DNA of 56,670 bases from CAZJRB01 sp964547995 (GTDB taxonomy: Bacteria; Planctomycetota; Planctomycetia; Pirellulales; Thermoguttaceae): the NCBI GenBank assembly GCA_964547995.1, contig CAZJRB010000035.1, positions 1 to 56,670 of the forward strand. The letters run 5' to 3'. A program made the translations under genes and the position numbers. The notes under the pieces were generated by a model. The model worked only from the letters and a program-made list of their open reading frames with translations. It did not search any database and was not told the DNA's origin. How positions within the stretch are numbered: position 1 is the first letter of the stretch; every line of letters starts with the position of its first letter. Positions 25,947 through 34,596 of this stretch are shown here, piece by piece.

Positions 25947-28232
25947 CTAAAAAACCACCTGCCAGGTCACCGTGCCGCTGTTCTTTGGGTGGATGTTTAC
26001 GCGGACGCCCTTCTCTTCCGACGGACCGATTTCGATCTCCGCGCCGTCGGCCGCGGCGCTCTTGGCCTTCCACGCTGAATCGGTAGGCAGGGCAATACGC
26101 AACTCGTACGGATCTCCGGCCACGACGCGGCTCTTCCCCGCAAGGGTCTTCCGCTTTGCGTCCCATTCTTCCTCCAGCACGTCCATGAGCCCCTGGGTGA
26201 TGTGCCGGGAGGTGCTCAGGAGTTGGGGATGATTGGCTTGCGGCTTGAGTGCCAGGATGCGGCACGTTCCGGCGGGCAAGGTCTGCTCCAACGTACCCCG
26301 GATCGGATCGACGAACCGGTCGGCCCAGAAGTCGAACGCGGCATAGGTTGTTTTTCCATCCAGCCCCAGTCTGTTCATGTCGTAGCGGATTTCTTCATCC
26401 TTATTGTGGCTCCAATTGAAAAGCCCGACCAGGCTGAGGCGGTCGTTTTGGACAAGCCAGATACGCGGCTGGTGGGTTTCGAACAGGTCCACCGGACGGG
26501 CGGGCAGGTTGTGGCTCGGCAGACAGCGCTTGAGCATGTCGAGCCGGTCGGCAGGCAGTTGCGAATACTGCACGCTCGAGGTGTGCATGGCCCCGGCCAC
26601 GGCCATCCAGGAACACATCCAGCGGGCTCTTTCAATCGGATTGCTTGGCCGCACGTAGACCGGATCGGGATCGTTGTGCCAGATCCGCCCGTTGAGAAAA
26701 TAAAGGTTGGTTCCGTGCCGGGCACCCTTGGTGACGTCCGACCAGCCGCCGCCGGCGGCGCCCCCGTTGTCCGGGCCGATCCGCATGGCGTCGATCAGCC
26801 CGAAGGCCGGGCCCATGCACATCATATTCTGTGAGACATTGCAGCCGAGAACGAACGTGTCCGGCGCGGCTTCGCGGAGGATCCCGAGCCCCTTGCGATA
26901 CGCCTGGACGAGCGTGGTCCCCGGATCATGGAGCCTTGCCTTGCCCAGGTCTTGCTTCCGGTAGGATGTGTTGACGTAAATGTTGTAGGTCGGCATGCCG
27001 GTGTGCATGCCGTCGATTTTGAAATAGCGATAGCCCCAGTCATAGATCCGCTTCACCCGGTCACGCACGAATTGCTGCGACTTGGGATGGCTCATGTCGA
27101 TGCAGGTGCCCGACCAGCGCGCGTCGTGGAACGGCGTGCCGTCCGGGTTCTTCGCGAAGATGTCCGGGTCGAAATAGGGGTTGCGGAACTCCCCGGCGAA
27201 CGGCATGAACCAGATGCCGGCGGTCATGCCGTGCGAGGTGATTGTTTTCGCCGTGTGGGCCATGCCGCTCGGGTAATTGCCCTTGCTGTCGACGAACACT
27301 TTGACGGGCCCGGTTCCCCTGATCTTGCCCTCGTGCTTGAAGCCCTTGGGCAGCGCGGCCTGCCACTTGTCGTCGATCTGCATGACGCTCAGGCCGAAGG
27401 ATTTCAGGTGCTTCGCGGCGAATTCGGTGTTTTCGGCGATCCGGGCTTCGGTGGATGCCCCGCCATGATACCAGGTGCAATAGACGCCCGGCTTGGGTTT
27501 GAGCCGGATCTTGTAATGGGCCGCCACGGCATCCGCATAAGCCTCCAGGCCCAGACGCGCATCCTCGAAAAAGCCGATCAGAAGCGTATCGGTCGAGCGG
27601 GTTTCTCCCGGGCGAATCCGAAACCGTCCGAAATCAAGCTGGGTCTTGACCGCCGCCTGGTCGCCCTCTTTGCGAGGAAAGAAAACGCCCACCCCGACCT
27701 CGTGCGTCAACCACCCGGTAACGACGCCGTTCCGCGTCTCCGGATCGGCGAAGGCGTCGAAGGTGTAACTGCCGATTCTGCTGGACGGCGGGTGCAGACC
27801 GCCGGTGCCGTAGCTCATCCACTTCCCGCCCTTCGGCCCGATCCTCATGTCGAGGACCTCCAGCGACTCCATATCCAGCGGCTCCTTGCCCGGATTGTGT
27901 ACGGCCATCTGAATCCGGACAAACGGGCAGGCGTCGAACAGGCGGAAGGACGACTTGGAACCGTCCACGTGCTCGACAAGGATCTGCTCCCCCTTGCCCA
28001 GAACTGGATCGCGGAAGTCCTTCCTCTCGGCCGATCGAGTATCGCGGAAGAAACGCCCATTCGATACGACGACCTCGCCTGTCTTGACCGACTCGATCGT
28101 GAACTCATTATGCTCCGCGTCGACCTTTACTTCCACGAAAGGATTGCGGAAGGAAACAATGTCGCCGGCGGTCGCGGCAACCGAGTTCAACGAGCACAGA
28201 CCGATTCCGAACGCCACTAGTATTTTCTTCAT
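25947..28232 (-). CDS. Secreted GH36/GH27-like alpha-galactosidase
   Basis: A 761-residue secreted enzyme of the alpha-galactosidase clan. The signal peptide (MKKILVAFGIGLCSLNSVAATA) precedes an N-terminal beta-sandwich (about 25-265). The TIM barrel follows, with VMQIDDKWQ, GIWFMPFAGE and the nucleophile-bearing YFKIDGMHTG; the acid/base Asp is probably in MRIGPDNGG. A C-terminal beta domain ends in GTVTWQVVF. Substrate specificity cannot be read from this. The ATG at 28232 has AAAGGAGT 12 bases upstream. The same frame stays open to 28874, but that extension crosses a promoter (28308-28335) and shows no domain. Confidence 0.88.
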   Translation of the reverse strand: MKKILVAFGIGLCSLNSVAATAGDIVSFRNPFVEVKVDAEHNEFTIESVKTGEVVVSNGRFFRDTRSAERKDFRDPVLGKGEQILVEHVDGSKSSFRLFDACPFVRIQMAVHNPGKEPLDMESLEVLDMRIGPKGGKWMSYGTGGLHPPSSRIGSYTFDAFADPETRNGVVTGWLTHEVGVGVFFPRKEGDQAAVKTQLDFGRFRIRPGETRSTDTLLIGFFEDARLGLEAYADAVAAHYKIRLKPKPGVYCTWYHGGASTEARIAENTEFAAKHLKSFGLSVMQIDDKWQAALPKGFKHEGKIRGTGPVKVFVDSKGNYPSGMAHTAKTITSHGMTAGIWFMPFAGEFRNPYFDPDIFAKNPDGTPFHDARWSGTCIDMSHPKSQQFVRDRVKRIYDWGYRYFKIDGMHTGMPTYNIYVNTSYRKQDLGKARLHDPGTTLVQAYRKGLGILREAAPDTFVLGCNVSQNMMCMGPAFGLIDAMRIGPDNGGAAGGGWSDVTKGARHGTNLYFLNGRIWHNDPDPVYVRPSNPIERARWMCSWMAVAGAMHTSSVQYSQLPADRLDMLKRCLPSHNLPARPVDLFETHQPRIWLVQNDRLSLVGLFNWSHNKDEEIRYDMNRLGLDGKTTYAAFDFWADRFVDPIRGTLEQTLPAGTCRILALKPQANHPQLLSTSRHITQGLMDVLEEEWDAKRKTLAGKSRVVAGDPYELRIALPTDSAWKAKSAAADGAEIEIGPSEEKGVRVNIHPKNSGTVTWQVVF

Positions 28233-28307
28233 TTGTCCGTCTACTCCTTTCAGAAATTGAATGTCCATTTCACGGTTTTGGTTGCTGTCGTTGTCGGCCA
28301 TACCCGC

Positions 28308-28335
28308 ATGATACCACGAATCCGGCACTTCGCAA
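28308..28335 (-). promoter_or_regulatory. Promoter with extended -10, shared block with 53979-54006
   Basis: TTGCGA, 16 bases, TATCAT preceded by TGG (extended -10). About 40 bases around it are nearly identical to the block ahead of the C69 dipeptidase gene. It would drive the alpha-galactosidase with a leader of about 70 bases. The 225 bases upstream (28336-28561) up to the serpin stop hold no gene I can support. Confidence 0.6.
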
Positions 28336-28561
28336 CCAAGCAGCTTCCCACCCATCGCCAGGAACGCCGGCTCGAAGCTGCACTCCTGACGCCGGCTTAA
28401 GCAAGGGGACATCGCCTTGCGAAACTCTGGTAGCAGGCAAACGAATTCCGGCGGGCGGGCCGACTGCCGAGGGATCTTGCCCCGGCACTCTTTGTACGGC
28501 ACCTGGTAATACTGCCGGCGAACGGCGACGGCGGCCATGCGCCAGACCTCCAACAGTGCGT

Positions 28562-29764
28562 CTATCCCTCCGGCTCCGCCACCCTCCCCAAAAAAAGAAT
28601 GCTGCCCGTCCGATTGTCTCGGATCAGGAACAGGAACGGATGATCCGCACGGAAAACCGGTGAAGGGCGCGGGGCACTTCTCAATGTCATCACGACCGCC
28701 GTGGCAGCGGCGGCTTCTGTTCCCTCCTCGTTCACGTCGACAAAAGCCTTGTGGATGACAGCGGAAATATACAAGTCCTTGCTCCCAGTCATGCCCGAAA
28801 AGTCCGCCCGCCCGGCATCGAAAGCCAGGGGCATCCCCATGGATGCCAGGACCGGCTTCAACCTGAACTTGCACGTCATCTTAAACTTCGGCAGGAAAAC
28901 CGATACCTTCCTTTTGCGGACCCCGCCCGTCCATTCCTGCAGGCTCTTCGCGTCCAGCGATTTCTCCAGGTCGCCAAGGCCGTCCGTTTTCTTCGGCAGC
29001 AGCACGACCATCGACAGATCATCCCCGGCATACGGCATTTCAAGCACCTGAAGGCTTGGGAGGTCCGCATACTTGAACGGCGCCACTTGGTGCATCATCG
29101 GGACCTTGACCTTCTTGTCCGGTGTTGCGGTAAAGTCCGCTTCCCGTGTCGCCTTCTTGTCGAACTGAGTTTCCCAGTCGCCTTTGAAATAGATGGCGTT
29201 GGTCAGCACCAGACGGGTCAGAGAGTCAAGGACGCCTTCAGGGATAAGATCCTTAATCTTATCTTGCGTTTGCTCTTCCACCCATTTGTTGATTGTCTGC
29301 CGTGCCTTCTCCGCGGCTTTAGCGAAATCCACCTGCGCCAACTCGGCACCATAATACTTGCGGGTGGTATTCAGGAAGTTGGGACGGAAGCTGTAACCCT
29401 TTTGCCCCCAGAGCCGGTTGGCGACAGCGAGTTTGTAGCCCTTTCTTTTCTCGTCGTTCAAATCCTCGATGATGGCAGCGAAGGCGGGATGAAGTAGCCG
29501 CTGCGGAAGTGCAAAATGTAGGACTTTGGCCATCTCATCTTGCGTCTCGCCTCTGGCCCCTGCATAGGTCATCGCCAGGGCCGTGGAAATGCTGTACGGT
29601 GAAAACAGCAGGTTGCCATCCTCCTTCTCGCCGAGTTGTTTGTACAGATCAAGCGCAAATTGGTTGTTGCCCTTGACAACCGGATTCGGTCGAGCTTCGG
29701 ACCGGTTTACACCGGTGCCCGTCAAGAAAAGGAACGCGAGGGTGAGCAAGGTTGTTTTCATCAT
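28562..29764 (-). CDS. Secreted serpin (serine protease inhibitor)
   Basis: A 400-residue serpin of normal family length. After a signal peptide (MMKTTLLTLAFLFLTGTGV) the fold is complete: NLLFSPYSISTALAMTYAGA, LVLTNAIYFKGDWETQFD, and the C-terminal FRADHPFLFLIRDNRTGSIL. The hinge GTEAAAATAVVM is small-residue-rich, as required for inhibitory serpins. By counting from the hinge as in alpha-1-antitrypsin, the scissile bond is Arg-Ser in MTLRSAPR, predicting inhibition of trypsin-like proteases. The ATG at 29764 has GGAGA 5 bases upstream. It is the last gene of a GH16 - fucosidase-like - serpin operon (gaps 27 and 25 bases). Confidence 0.95.
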   Translation of the reverse strand: MMKTTLLTLAFLFLTGTGVNRSEARPNPVVKGNNQFALDLYKQLGEKEDGNLLFSPYSISTALAMTYAGARGETQDEMAKVLHFALPQRLLHPAFAAIIEDLNDEKRKGYKLAVANRLWGQKGYSFRPNFLNTTRKYYGAELAQVDFAKAAEKARQTINKWVEEQTQDKIKDLIPEGVLDSLTRLVLTNAIYFKGDWETQFDKKATREADFTATPDKKVKVPMMHQVAPFKYADLPSLQVLEMPYAGDDLSMVVLLPKKTDGLGDLEKSLDAKSLQEWTGGVRKRKVSVFLPKFKMTCKFRLKPVLASMGMPLAFDAGRADFSGMTGSKDLYISAVIHKAFVDVNEEGTEAAAATAVVMTLRSAPRPSPVFRADHPFLFLIRDNRTGSILFLGRVAEPEG

Positions 29765-29789
29765 CAAATCTCCGGGGAATAGGGGGTAG

Positions 29790-30839
29790 TCAACGATGCA
29801 AGGCTGCTGCAAGTCGGTGCAACTGCTTCACTGAAGCGGAAGCCATGGTCCCGTCTTGATAAATGCCGACGTTGAACGTCATCGGAGCCATGTGCTTGTT
29901 GCAGGTCCGAACGAAATCGATGACTTGCTCGTCGGAATACAAAGGCGGTGAAATCGGCGTGTCGAGCCTGCTTTGGACCCAACGGCGGTCTTCAATACAG
30001 GTCCAGCCAAACCACTGGAGCCCGTTGTCGAGATAGCGGTTCTTCGGCGGCGTGTTCAAGTTCACCAGTTCCCCGGCCCAATAGTCCTGATGCGTTGTGT
30101 ACAAAAAGGTCTTGGCGACACCGGCATTGTAGGTCACAAGTCGCTGGGGGTATCCTGTTTTGGCAACCTCGGTGAACTTTTCCCACGGGAACCGGAAACC
30201 GGACATGTCCGTCGTGACGGAGTTGTGCGGTCCTCTGGGGTCTACGGAATACGGGCTGTCAAACCACCACGCCTTGATCTTTTCCTTGTACCGTTCGCCC
30301 ATGTTGCTAATGATGTCCATGAGGTTTTGGGCAAACCGTTCCTTGTTGGGGGCATGGTAGCCGACAGCCTTCTCCCACTCAGCATCTTGTTTGTGGTTGC
30401 AGGAATGGTTGTAGTAGACCAGGAGATGCTTCCCCTTGGCTGCCAGGGCGTCGGCAAGCTCCCGGATCAGGTCACGCTTGGAGGTGCGACCCGGCAGGAT
30501 TCGGTCCAGCACGGGGTGCGGGGCTGGTAGCATTTGCAGGGCGTGGGTTGCCGTGAAAAGGACATAATCTGCGCCGGTGTGCTCGACGGCCTTTACGAAA
30601 CCGTCAAGATCAAATCCGCTGACCGCCTTCTGAAAGGGTTTCGGCGGGCCGCTGCGGGGGACGGTCTGGGCAGTCCAGTGAACACCAATGCCAAACCGGC
30701 ATTTCGCAAGCCAATCGGTGTTCGCACGTTTGTAAGGGCTCGGCTTCTCCTCACCGGCAAGCAGGCAACGGCCCGTAATGGCGGCTGACGTGCCGGCGGT
30801 CGTTGTCCACAGGAAAGATCGTCTGGTGACCGTCTGCAT
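29790..30839 (-). CDS. Tat-exported GH29-like alpha-L-fucosidase family protein
   Basis: A 349-residue protein with a twin-arginine signal (TRRSFLWTTTAGTSAA) and a barrel related to GH29 alpha-L-fucosidases. CRFGIGVHW corresponds to the GH29 KFGIFIHWG block, GADYVLFTATH to the usual AKYxVLTxKHH block, and AWWFDSPYS to the segment that carries the nucleophile Asp. The HWG and KHH motifs are altered, so a different glycosidase or lyase activity is possible. The protein lacks the C-terminal beta domain of typical fucosidases. Middle gene of the operon transcribed from 31707. Confidence 0.7.
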   Translation of the reverse strand: MQTVTRRSFLWTTTAGTSAAITGRCLLAGEEKPSPYKRANTDWLAKCRFGIGVHWTAQTVPRSGPPKPFQKAVSGFDLDGFVKAVEHTGADYVLFTATHALQMLPAPHPVLDRILPGRTSKRDLIRELADALAAKGKHLLVYYNHSCNHKQDAEWEKAVGYHAPNKERFAQNLMDIISNMGERYKEKIKAWWFDSPYSVDPRGPHNSVTTDMSGFRFPWEKFTEVAKTGYPQRLVTYNAGVAKTFLYTTHQDYWAGELVNLNTPPKNRYLDNGLQWFGWTCIEDRRWVQSRLDTPISPPLYSDEQVIDFVRTCNKHMAPMTFNVGIYQDGTMASASVKQLHRLAAALHR

Positions 30840-30866
30840 ACGGGACTCCCTCTTGACGATTCAGGG

Positions 30867-31640
30867 TTACTTACCGTCCACCAAATCATAAACCCGCACG
30901 TAGTCCACGAGGAACCGATCCGGCAGTTTGGCCTTTGCGATATCACCACCCCACTTCCCGATCTCGTCGCTCAGCTTGATGTAGAGGGGGACCTGGCAAA
31001 CGCCGCCGGCATCTGTTCGCCACGTCTCCTTGCCGTCAACGTAGAAAATGTATTCATCAGCCTTCCACCAGAGGGAAAACGTGTGGAATCCGTCCATGAC
31101 GCCGGGGACGGTTGCGACCTTGCCAGCCGATTTGTGCGCTTTGCCGTAGCCGTCCCAATGGAGCGCGTGTTGCACTCGGTCGTTCAACCACGGCTTTTCC
31201 ATGATGTCGATTTCCGTCCCGTCTCGGCCATCGTTGCCCACCTTGCCGACGCACGAGTTGTAGAGCCAAAACGCCGACCAATGGCCCGGTTGTTTCTGTA
31301 GCTTGATTCGAGCGACGTAATAGCCATGGGCGTGCTCGAACTTGCCCCGTGTGCGGACACAAGCGTCAAGATACCGGTCGCCGTCCTTCAACGTGCTGAT
31401 TGCCAAGTGTCCCTTGCCGTCGAGGGAAACGGCCTTGGGCGACCACCATCCATCCCGACGCTTGTTATCCGGCACATCCCACTTCGATGCGTCCAGTTTG
31501 TTCCCGTCGAAATCGTCGTGCCAGACCAGCTTCCAAGTCTTACCTGCGGGTACTTTGGGAAGATGATCTTTGACCCGCTGTGACCAAGCAGAAGATACAA
31601 GGCAGCAAGCGACGATCAAGAAGGCAACGATGATTTTCAT
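30867..31640 (-). CDS. Secreted GH16-family glucanase/galactanase
   Basis: A 257-residue secreted beta-jelly-roll enzyme. The signal peptide ends near SSAWS (residue 20). The catalytic motif is E143-I-D145-I-M-E148 in GTEIDIMEKPW, with Glu143 the nucleophile and Glu148 the acid/base. WKLVWHDDFDGNKLDASKW and GYYVARIKL are typical GH16 strands. The family includes laminarinases, agarases, carrageenases and xyloglucanases; I cannot assign the substrate. First gene of the operon with the fucosidase-like gene and the serpin. Confidence 0.9.
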   Translation of the reverse strand: MKIIVAFLIVACCLVSSAWSQRVKDHLPKVPAGKTWKLVWHDDFDGNKLDASKWDVPDNKRRDGWWSPKAVSLDGKGHLAISTLKDGDRYLDACVRTRGKFEHAHGYYVARIKLQKQPGHWSAFWLYNSCVGKVGNDGRDGTEIDIMEKPWLNDRVQHALHWDGYGKAHKSAGKVATVPGVMDGFHTFSLWWKADEYIFYVDGKETWRTDAGGVCQVPLYIKLSDEIGKWGGDIAKAKLPDRFLVDYVRVYDLVDGK

Positions 31641-31678
31641 AGGTCTGGTTCCTTGTGACTAGCTTCCCCGTCCCACAG

Positions 31679-31707
31679 TATAAAAACATTCCGCCTCTCT
31701 GACAATC
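31679..31707 (-). promoter_or_regulatory. Sigma-70-type promoter of the GH16-fucosidase-serpin operon
   Basis: TTGTCA, 17 bases, TATATA on the minus strand, about 38 bases ahead of the GH16 start codon. Confidence 0.6.
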
Positions 31708-31718
31708 CCCCGCTGATT

Positions 31719-31908
31719 AGCCGGCTTGGCGGTGCGCGGGGCTATTCGGTTTATACTTCTCTTCAGAGCAGGTGGCAAGGAGCCAAGCCGGATCGTTGTA
31801 AGCGCCGGTGTATCTCGGATCGAGCCGGAGCGCGTCGGTGAGGTCGGCGATGGCCTTGTCCCACTCGCCCTTTTCAGTGCAGGCGAGGCCCCGGTTGATT
31901 CCGTTGCA
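31719..31908 (-). pseudogene. TPR-protein remnant
   Basis: The minus strand between 31908 and the TAA at 31719-31721 encodes about 62 residues with a clear TPR: NRGLACTEKGEWDKAIADL then RLDPRYTGAYNDPAWLLATC. This is the last repeat of a typical planctomycete TPR protein. There is no start codon or upstream repeat in frame; it lies directly after the TAG stop of the 31909-32610 gene in the same frame. Most likely the 3' end of a lost gene. Confidence 0.6.
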
Positions 31909-32610
31909 CTAGCCGCCGACGTCCAACTGCAATCGCGGTTGCCGATCGCCCGGTCTGGGCAGCCGCCGGACGTAGAACACCTTCTTCTCAGGCGGGATAA
32001 TCGACTCGCTCAACACGCGAATCTCGGACACTGCCGGACGCAGGGGTGCAGCAGTCGGCAAGATTTGCTTTTCGTCCGATGCTTGTGCATCGTGCGAAAC
32101 CACCTGGACCGTCTCGTCGGCTGAATGAGTGACCACCGTGGCAAGCGGGTTCGCGATCAGCGGAGGGGCTACCGGACAGGGACGCATGCGGCCCCACTCG
32201 AGGTGTGTTCCGCGGTATTCGACGTAGGAAGTGAACGAGGGCCGCTTGAGCGGGGACTGATTGTGCGAAGGTCTCAGCCGCAACTGCGATCCCGGCGCGG
32301 ATTCGGGCGAGGGTTGGGCCATCCGGAAGGTGAGCGTTGACCGTCCCTTACCGGTGGAGGGCGAACGCAAGGGGGATTCGTTGAGTGTCGGCCGTTGTGC
32401 AACGGGTTCTTCGATCTGCCGTCCTTCGGAACGGGCAATGTTTTTCGGTGAGGTTTGCGCGGCGGCCCGTACCCCTTCGCCCAAGAATCGAATCGTGCTG
32501 GCCGGCTGGAAATCCTCAGCGGTGCAAGGAGATACCTCGCTCATTGCCAGCAGGGTGATGGCCGAAGCAAGACGGAGTGCCCACGGGGCGGTGCTCTTTG
32601 CGTGTCTCAT
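31909..32610 (-). CDS. Hypothetical exported protein, low-complexity
   Basis: A 233-residue open frame of unknown function. The N-terminus looks like a signal peptide (APWALRLASAITLLAMSEVS). The rest is rich in Pro, Ser, Arg and Thr with no recognisable domain and is probably disordered. It stops in frame with the TPR remnant that follows, so it could be a fusion to an unrelated 5' part or the degraded front of a larger gene. Confidence is modest because no ribosome-binding site or family supports it. Confidence 0.45.
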   Translation of the reverse strand: MRHAKSTAPWALRLASAITLLAMSEVSPCTAEDFQPASTIRFLGEGVRAAAQTSPKNIARSEGRQIEEPVAQRPTLNESPLRSPSTGKGRSTLTFRMAQPSPESAPGSQLRLRPSHNQSPLKRPSFTSYVEYRGTHLEWGRMRPCPVAPPLIANPLATVVTHSADETVQVVSHDAQASDEKQILPTAAPLRPAVSEIRVLSESIIPPEKKVFYVRRLPRPGDRQPRLQLDVGG

Positions 32611-32735
32611 TGTGTGTTTTCCCCAGGCGTTCCGCGCACGGACCTCCCGTGGGCATCAGAACGGCCTATATCTTTCCATCGGGGAAACCGGGCAGGTAAA
32701 TTGAGCAAAAAATGCGGATTATCCGGATTATTCCG

Positions 32736-33521
32736 CTACACATATCGTGCCATCAGCCGATCGACCAAACTCGGCGAGAAGCGATTGAGCCAGCAAAGGA
32801 ACCTCCCCCAGCGGTATGGGATGATCTCGTGCCGTCCGCGGCGGATCGCCCGGACGGTCGCCTTGGCAACGTATTCCGGTAAAACCGGGGCGTGCTCCGG
32901 CCACGCCGGCTCGCTCTTCTTCTCGATCACGCTGTCGAAGAACTCGGTGGCAGTCGTGCCGGGATTGACCACGAGCACGTCGATCCCATCGCGGGTAAGC
33001 TCCGCCCGGATCGACTCGCTGAACCCCTGCACGGCGAATTTGCTGGCCGAGTATTCCGCATTGTGCGGCACGCCGCGGCGGCCGAGGATCGAACTGACGT
33101 TTACGATGATGGGGTTTGTCCCTTGCTTCAGAAGCGGCAGAGCAACCCGCGCCATTTCCACCAGGGCGAAGAAGTTGACCTCGAAGATCCGCCGCAGACG
33201 ATCCGGATCGGCGTGCTCGAACAACCCGGTGGCGCCGATGCCGGCGTTGTTCACCAGGATATCGAGCCCGCCGAAGCTCGATTGGGCGGTGTCGACGGCC
33301 TTCCGGCGGACTTCGGGCTCGGTGACGTCGCCGGCGACCGTCTCGACGTGCATGCCCATCTCGCCGATTTCCCCGGCAAGTTCTTTCAACCGGTCCTCGC
33401 GCCGGGCAACAAGGACGACATCGGCCGCCCCACGGGCGAGTTCCAACGCCACGGCACGCCCGATCCCGCTCGACGCGCCCGTGACAATCGCTCGGCTTCC
33501 GCTGATTTGGCGTTTGGTCAT
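32736..33521 (-). CDS. Short-chain dehydrogenase/reductase (SDR, classical)
   Basis: A 261-residue NAD(P)-dependent oxidoreductase. It has the cofactor motif TGASSGIG near residue 13, NNAG near 91, the catalytic Ser in VNVSSILG and the Tyr-x-x-x-Lys in AEYSASK. RREDR after the second strand suggests NADP(H) preference. The C-terminal tail RFLCWLNRFSPSLVDRLMARY is hydrophobic and may contact membrane lipid. Substrate unknown. The ATG at 33521 is chosen because the fold starts immediately; the frame upstream to 33740 has no domain and crosses a terminator-like hairpin. Confidence 0.93.
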   Translation of the reverse strand: MTKRQISGSRAIVTGASSGIGRAVALELARGAADVVLVARREDRLKELAGEIGEMGMHVETVAGDVTEPEVRRKAVDTAQSSFGGLDILVNNAGIGATGLFEHADPDRLRRIFEVNFFALVEMARVALPLLKQGTNPIIVNVSSILGRRGVPHNAEYSASKFAVQGFSESIRAELTRDGIDVLVVNPGTTATEFFDSVIEKKSEPAWPEHAPVLPEYVAKATVRAIRRGRHEIIPYRWGRFLCWLNRFSPSLVDRLMARYV

Positions 33522-33570
33522 TTTGGAGGTAGAGGACGGTGGACAGTGAGTAGTGGATCGTGGATATAGC

Positions 33571-33605
33571 AAAAGCCCCCGCACTGCGTGCGGAGGTTTT
33601 GTTTT
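33571..33605. terminator. Bidirectional terminator-like hairpin
   Basis: AAAA, a GC-rich stem around CCGCACTGCGTGCGG, and TTTTGTTTT. The symmetric A/T flanks would allow termination on either strand. It lies 50 bases upstream of the SDR start. The remaining gap to 33761 holds no supported gene. Confidence 0.5.
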
Positions 33606-33760
33606 ATGGTAGTATAGCGGATTGGCGGCGTCGCGGTAGCCCGGGGCATTGGCCACCGCCTTGGCAGGGTAGCCGGACCTGCCACGGGCCTGATAGGCGG
33701 CCACTGCACGGCGGCCTGCTCCAATTCCGGATTGCGGCACTCCCCACCCGGACCCGTTGA

Positions 33761-33769
33761 TGGTATCAT
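33761..33769 (+). promoter_or_regulatory. Extended -10 element for the lipoprotein gene
   Basis: TGGTATCAT, the same extended -10 as at 28308 and 53998, but without a well-spaced -35. It lies about 70 bases ahead of the ATG at 33842. Confidence 0.4.
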
Positions 33770-33841
33770 GTCCGGAACGCGGATCTTGCCGAAGGGAGGC
33801 AGAAATCGTCAGGCGGCAATCAACAAAAGGAGGGCTTTCGA

Positions 33842-34486
33842 ATGTATTTCAAACTTGGTGGACGGGTGCAAGTAGCCGTACTGGTCTTGGTCTGCGGGAG
33901 TCTGCTGATCGGCGGCTGTAGCGGTGACAGCGGCCAGGTGGCGGAGAAGATCAAACGCACGGACGACCGTGCAACATCGTCACCGCCTGCTCCACCCCCG
34001 CCCCCGCCGCTCCCGTCACCGTCGCCAACGGCGCCGGAGCCGGAGAAGCCGACACCCGCGGAAGACGGCGACCGATTGATCGAGATGACCGTTCAGGCAA
34101 TGAATGAATTGGGCGGAATCCCGCGGCCTTACGCCAAGACTCTGGTAAAGGAAGTACACAAGCAGCAATCCGAGAAACAGGAATCCGAACCGGAGAAGGC
34201 CCCCGAAGTATCGGCGGAGGTTTCGAAGATCTTGGAGCAGGTCCCCCAAGGAGAACTCCAAGCCTTGGTCGAGGGTTTCGGACTCGACAACGCGACAAAA
34301 GACCGGGTGAAACAGCTTCAGGCGGATTCCCAAATCATCGCCCGGGTCTTCACCTACTACAACCTTGCAATGGATCTGCACGCAAAGAATACCGGCGACG
34401 AGAACATGCGGAAAAAGAGCATTGACGAGATCGTGAAATTCTTTATGGAACGGGACGCCGCTTTGAAAGAAAAACCTGCCCCGTAG
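33842..34486 (+). CDS. Lipoprotein of unknown function with proline-rich linker
   Basis: A 214-residue lipoprotein. The lipobox LLIGGC gives Cys26 as the acylated residue. A proline-rich linker (SSPPAPPPPPPLPSPSPTA) follows, then a mostly helical domain from residue 80 with AMNELGGIPRPYAKTLVKEV and IARVFTYYNLAMDLHAK. No family recognised. AAAGGAGG at the expected distance supports the start. It is convergent with the PQQ-propeller gene; the gap 34487-34596 holds short palindromes (GAGAATATTCTC). Confidence 0.8.
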   Translation: MYFKLGGRVQVAVLVLVCGSLLIGGCSGDSGQVAEKIKRTDDRATSSPPAPPPPPPLPSPSPTAPEPEKPTPAEDGDRLIEMTVQAMNELGGIPRPYAKTLVKEVHKQQSEKQESEPEKAPEVSAEVSKILEQVPQGELQALVEGFGLDNATKDRVKQLQADSQIIARVFTYYNLAMDLHAKNTGDENMRKKSIDEIVKFFMERDAALKEKPAP

Positions 34487-34596
34487 ACGAAAACCGCCGG
34501 CGGCGAGAATATTCTCGGCCATTGCCCGGGCGCCGAAGCGCCGGCCGAACCTTTCGTTTCGCGGCCACCGGTCGCGGCGTTATGCGCCTTCGCCGA

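Noticed and set aside
28233..28874. N-terminal extension of the alpha-galactosidase frame to 28874
   Set aside because: It would span the promoter at 28308-28335 and overlap the serpin gene, and lacks domains; the signal peptide starts at 28232.
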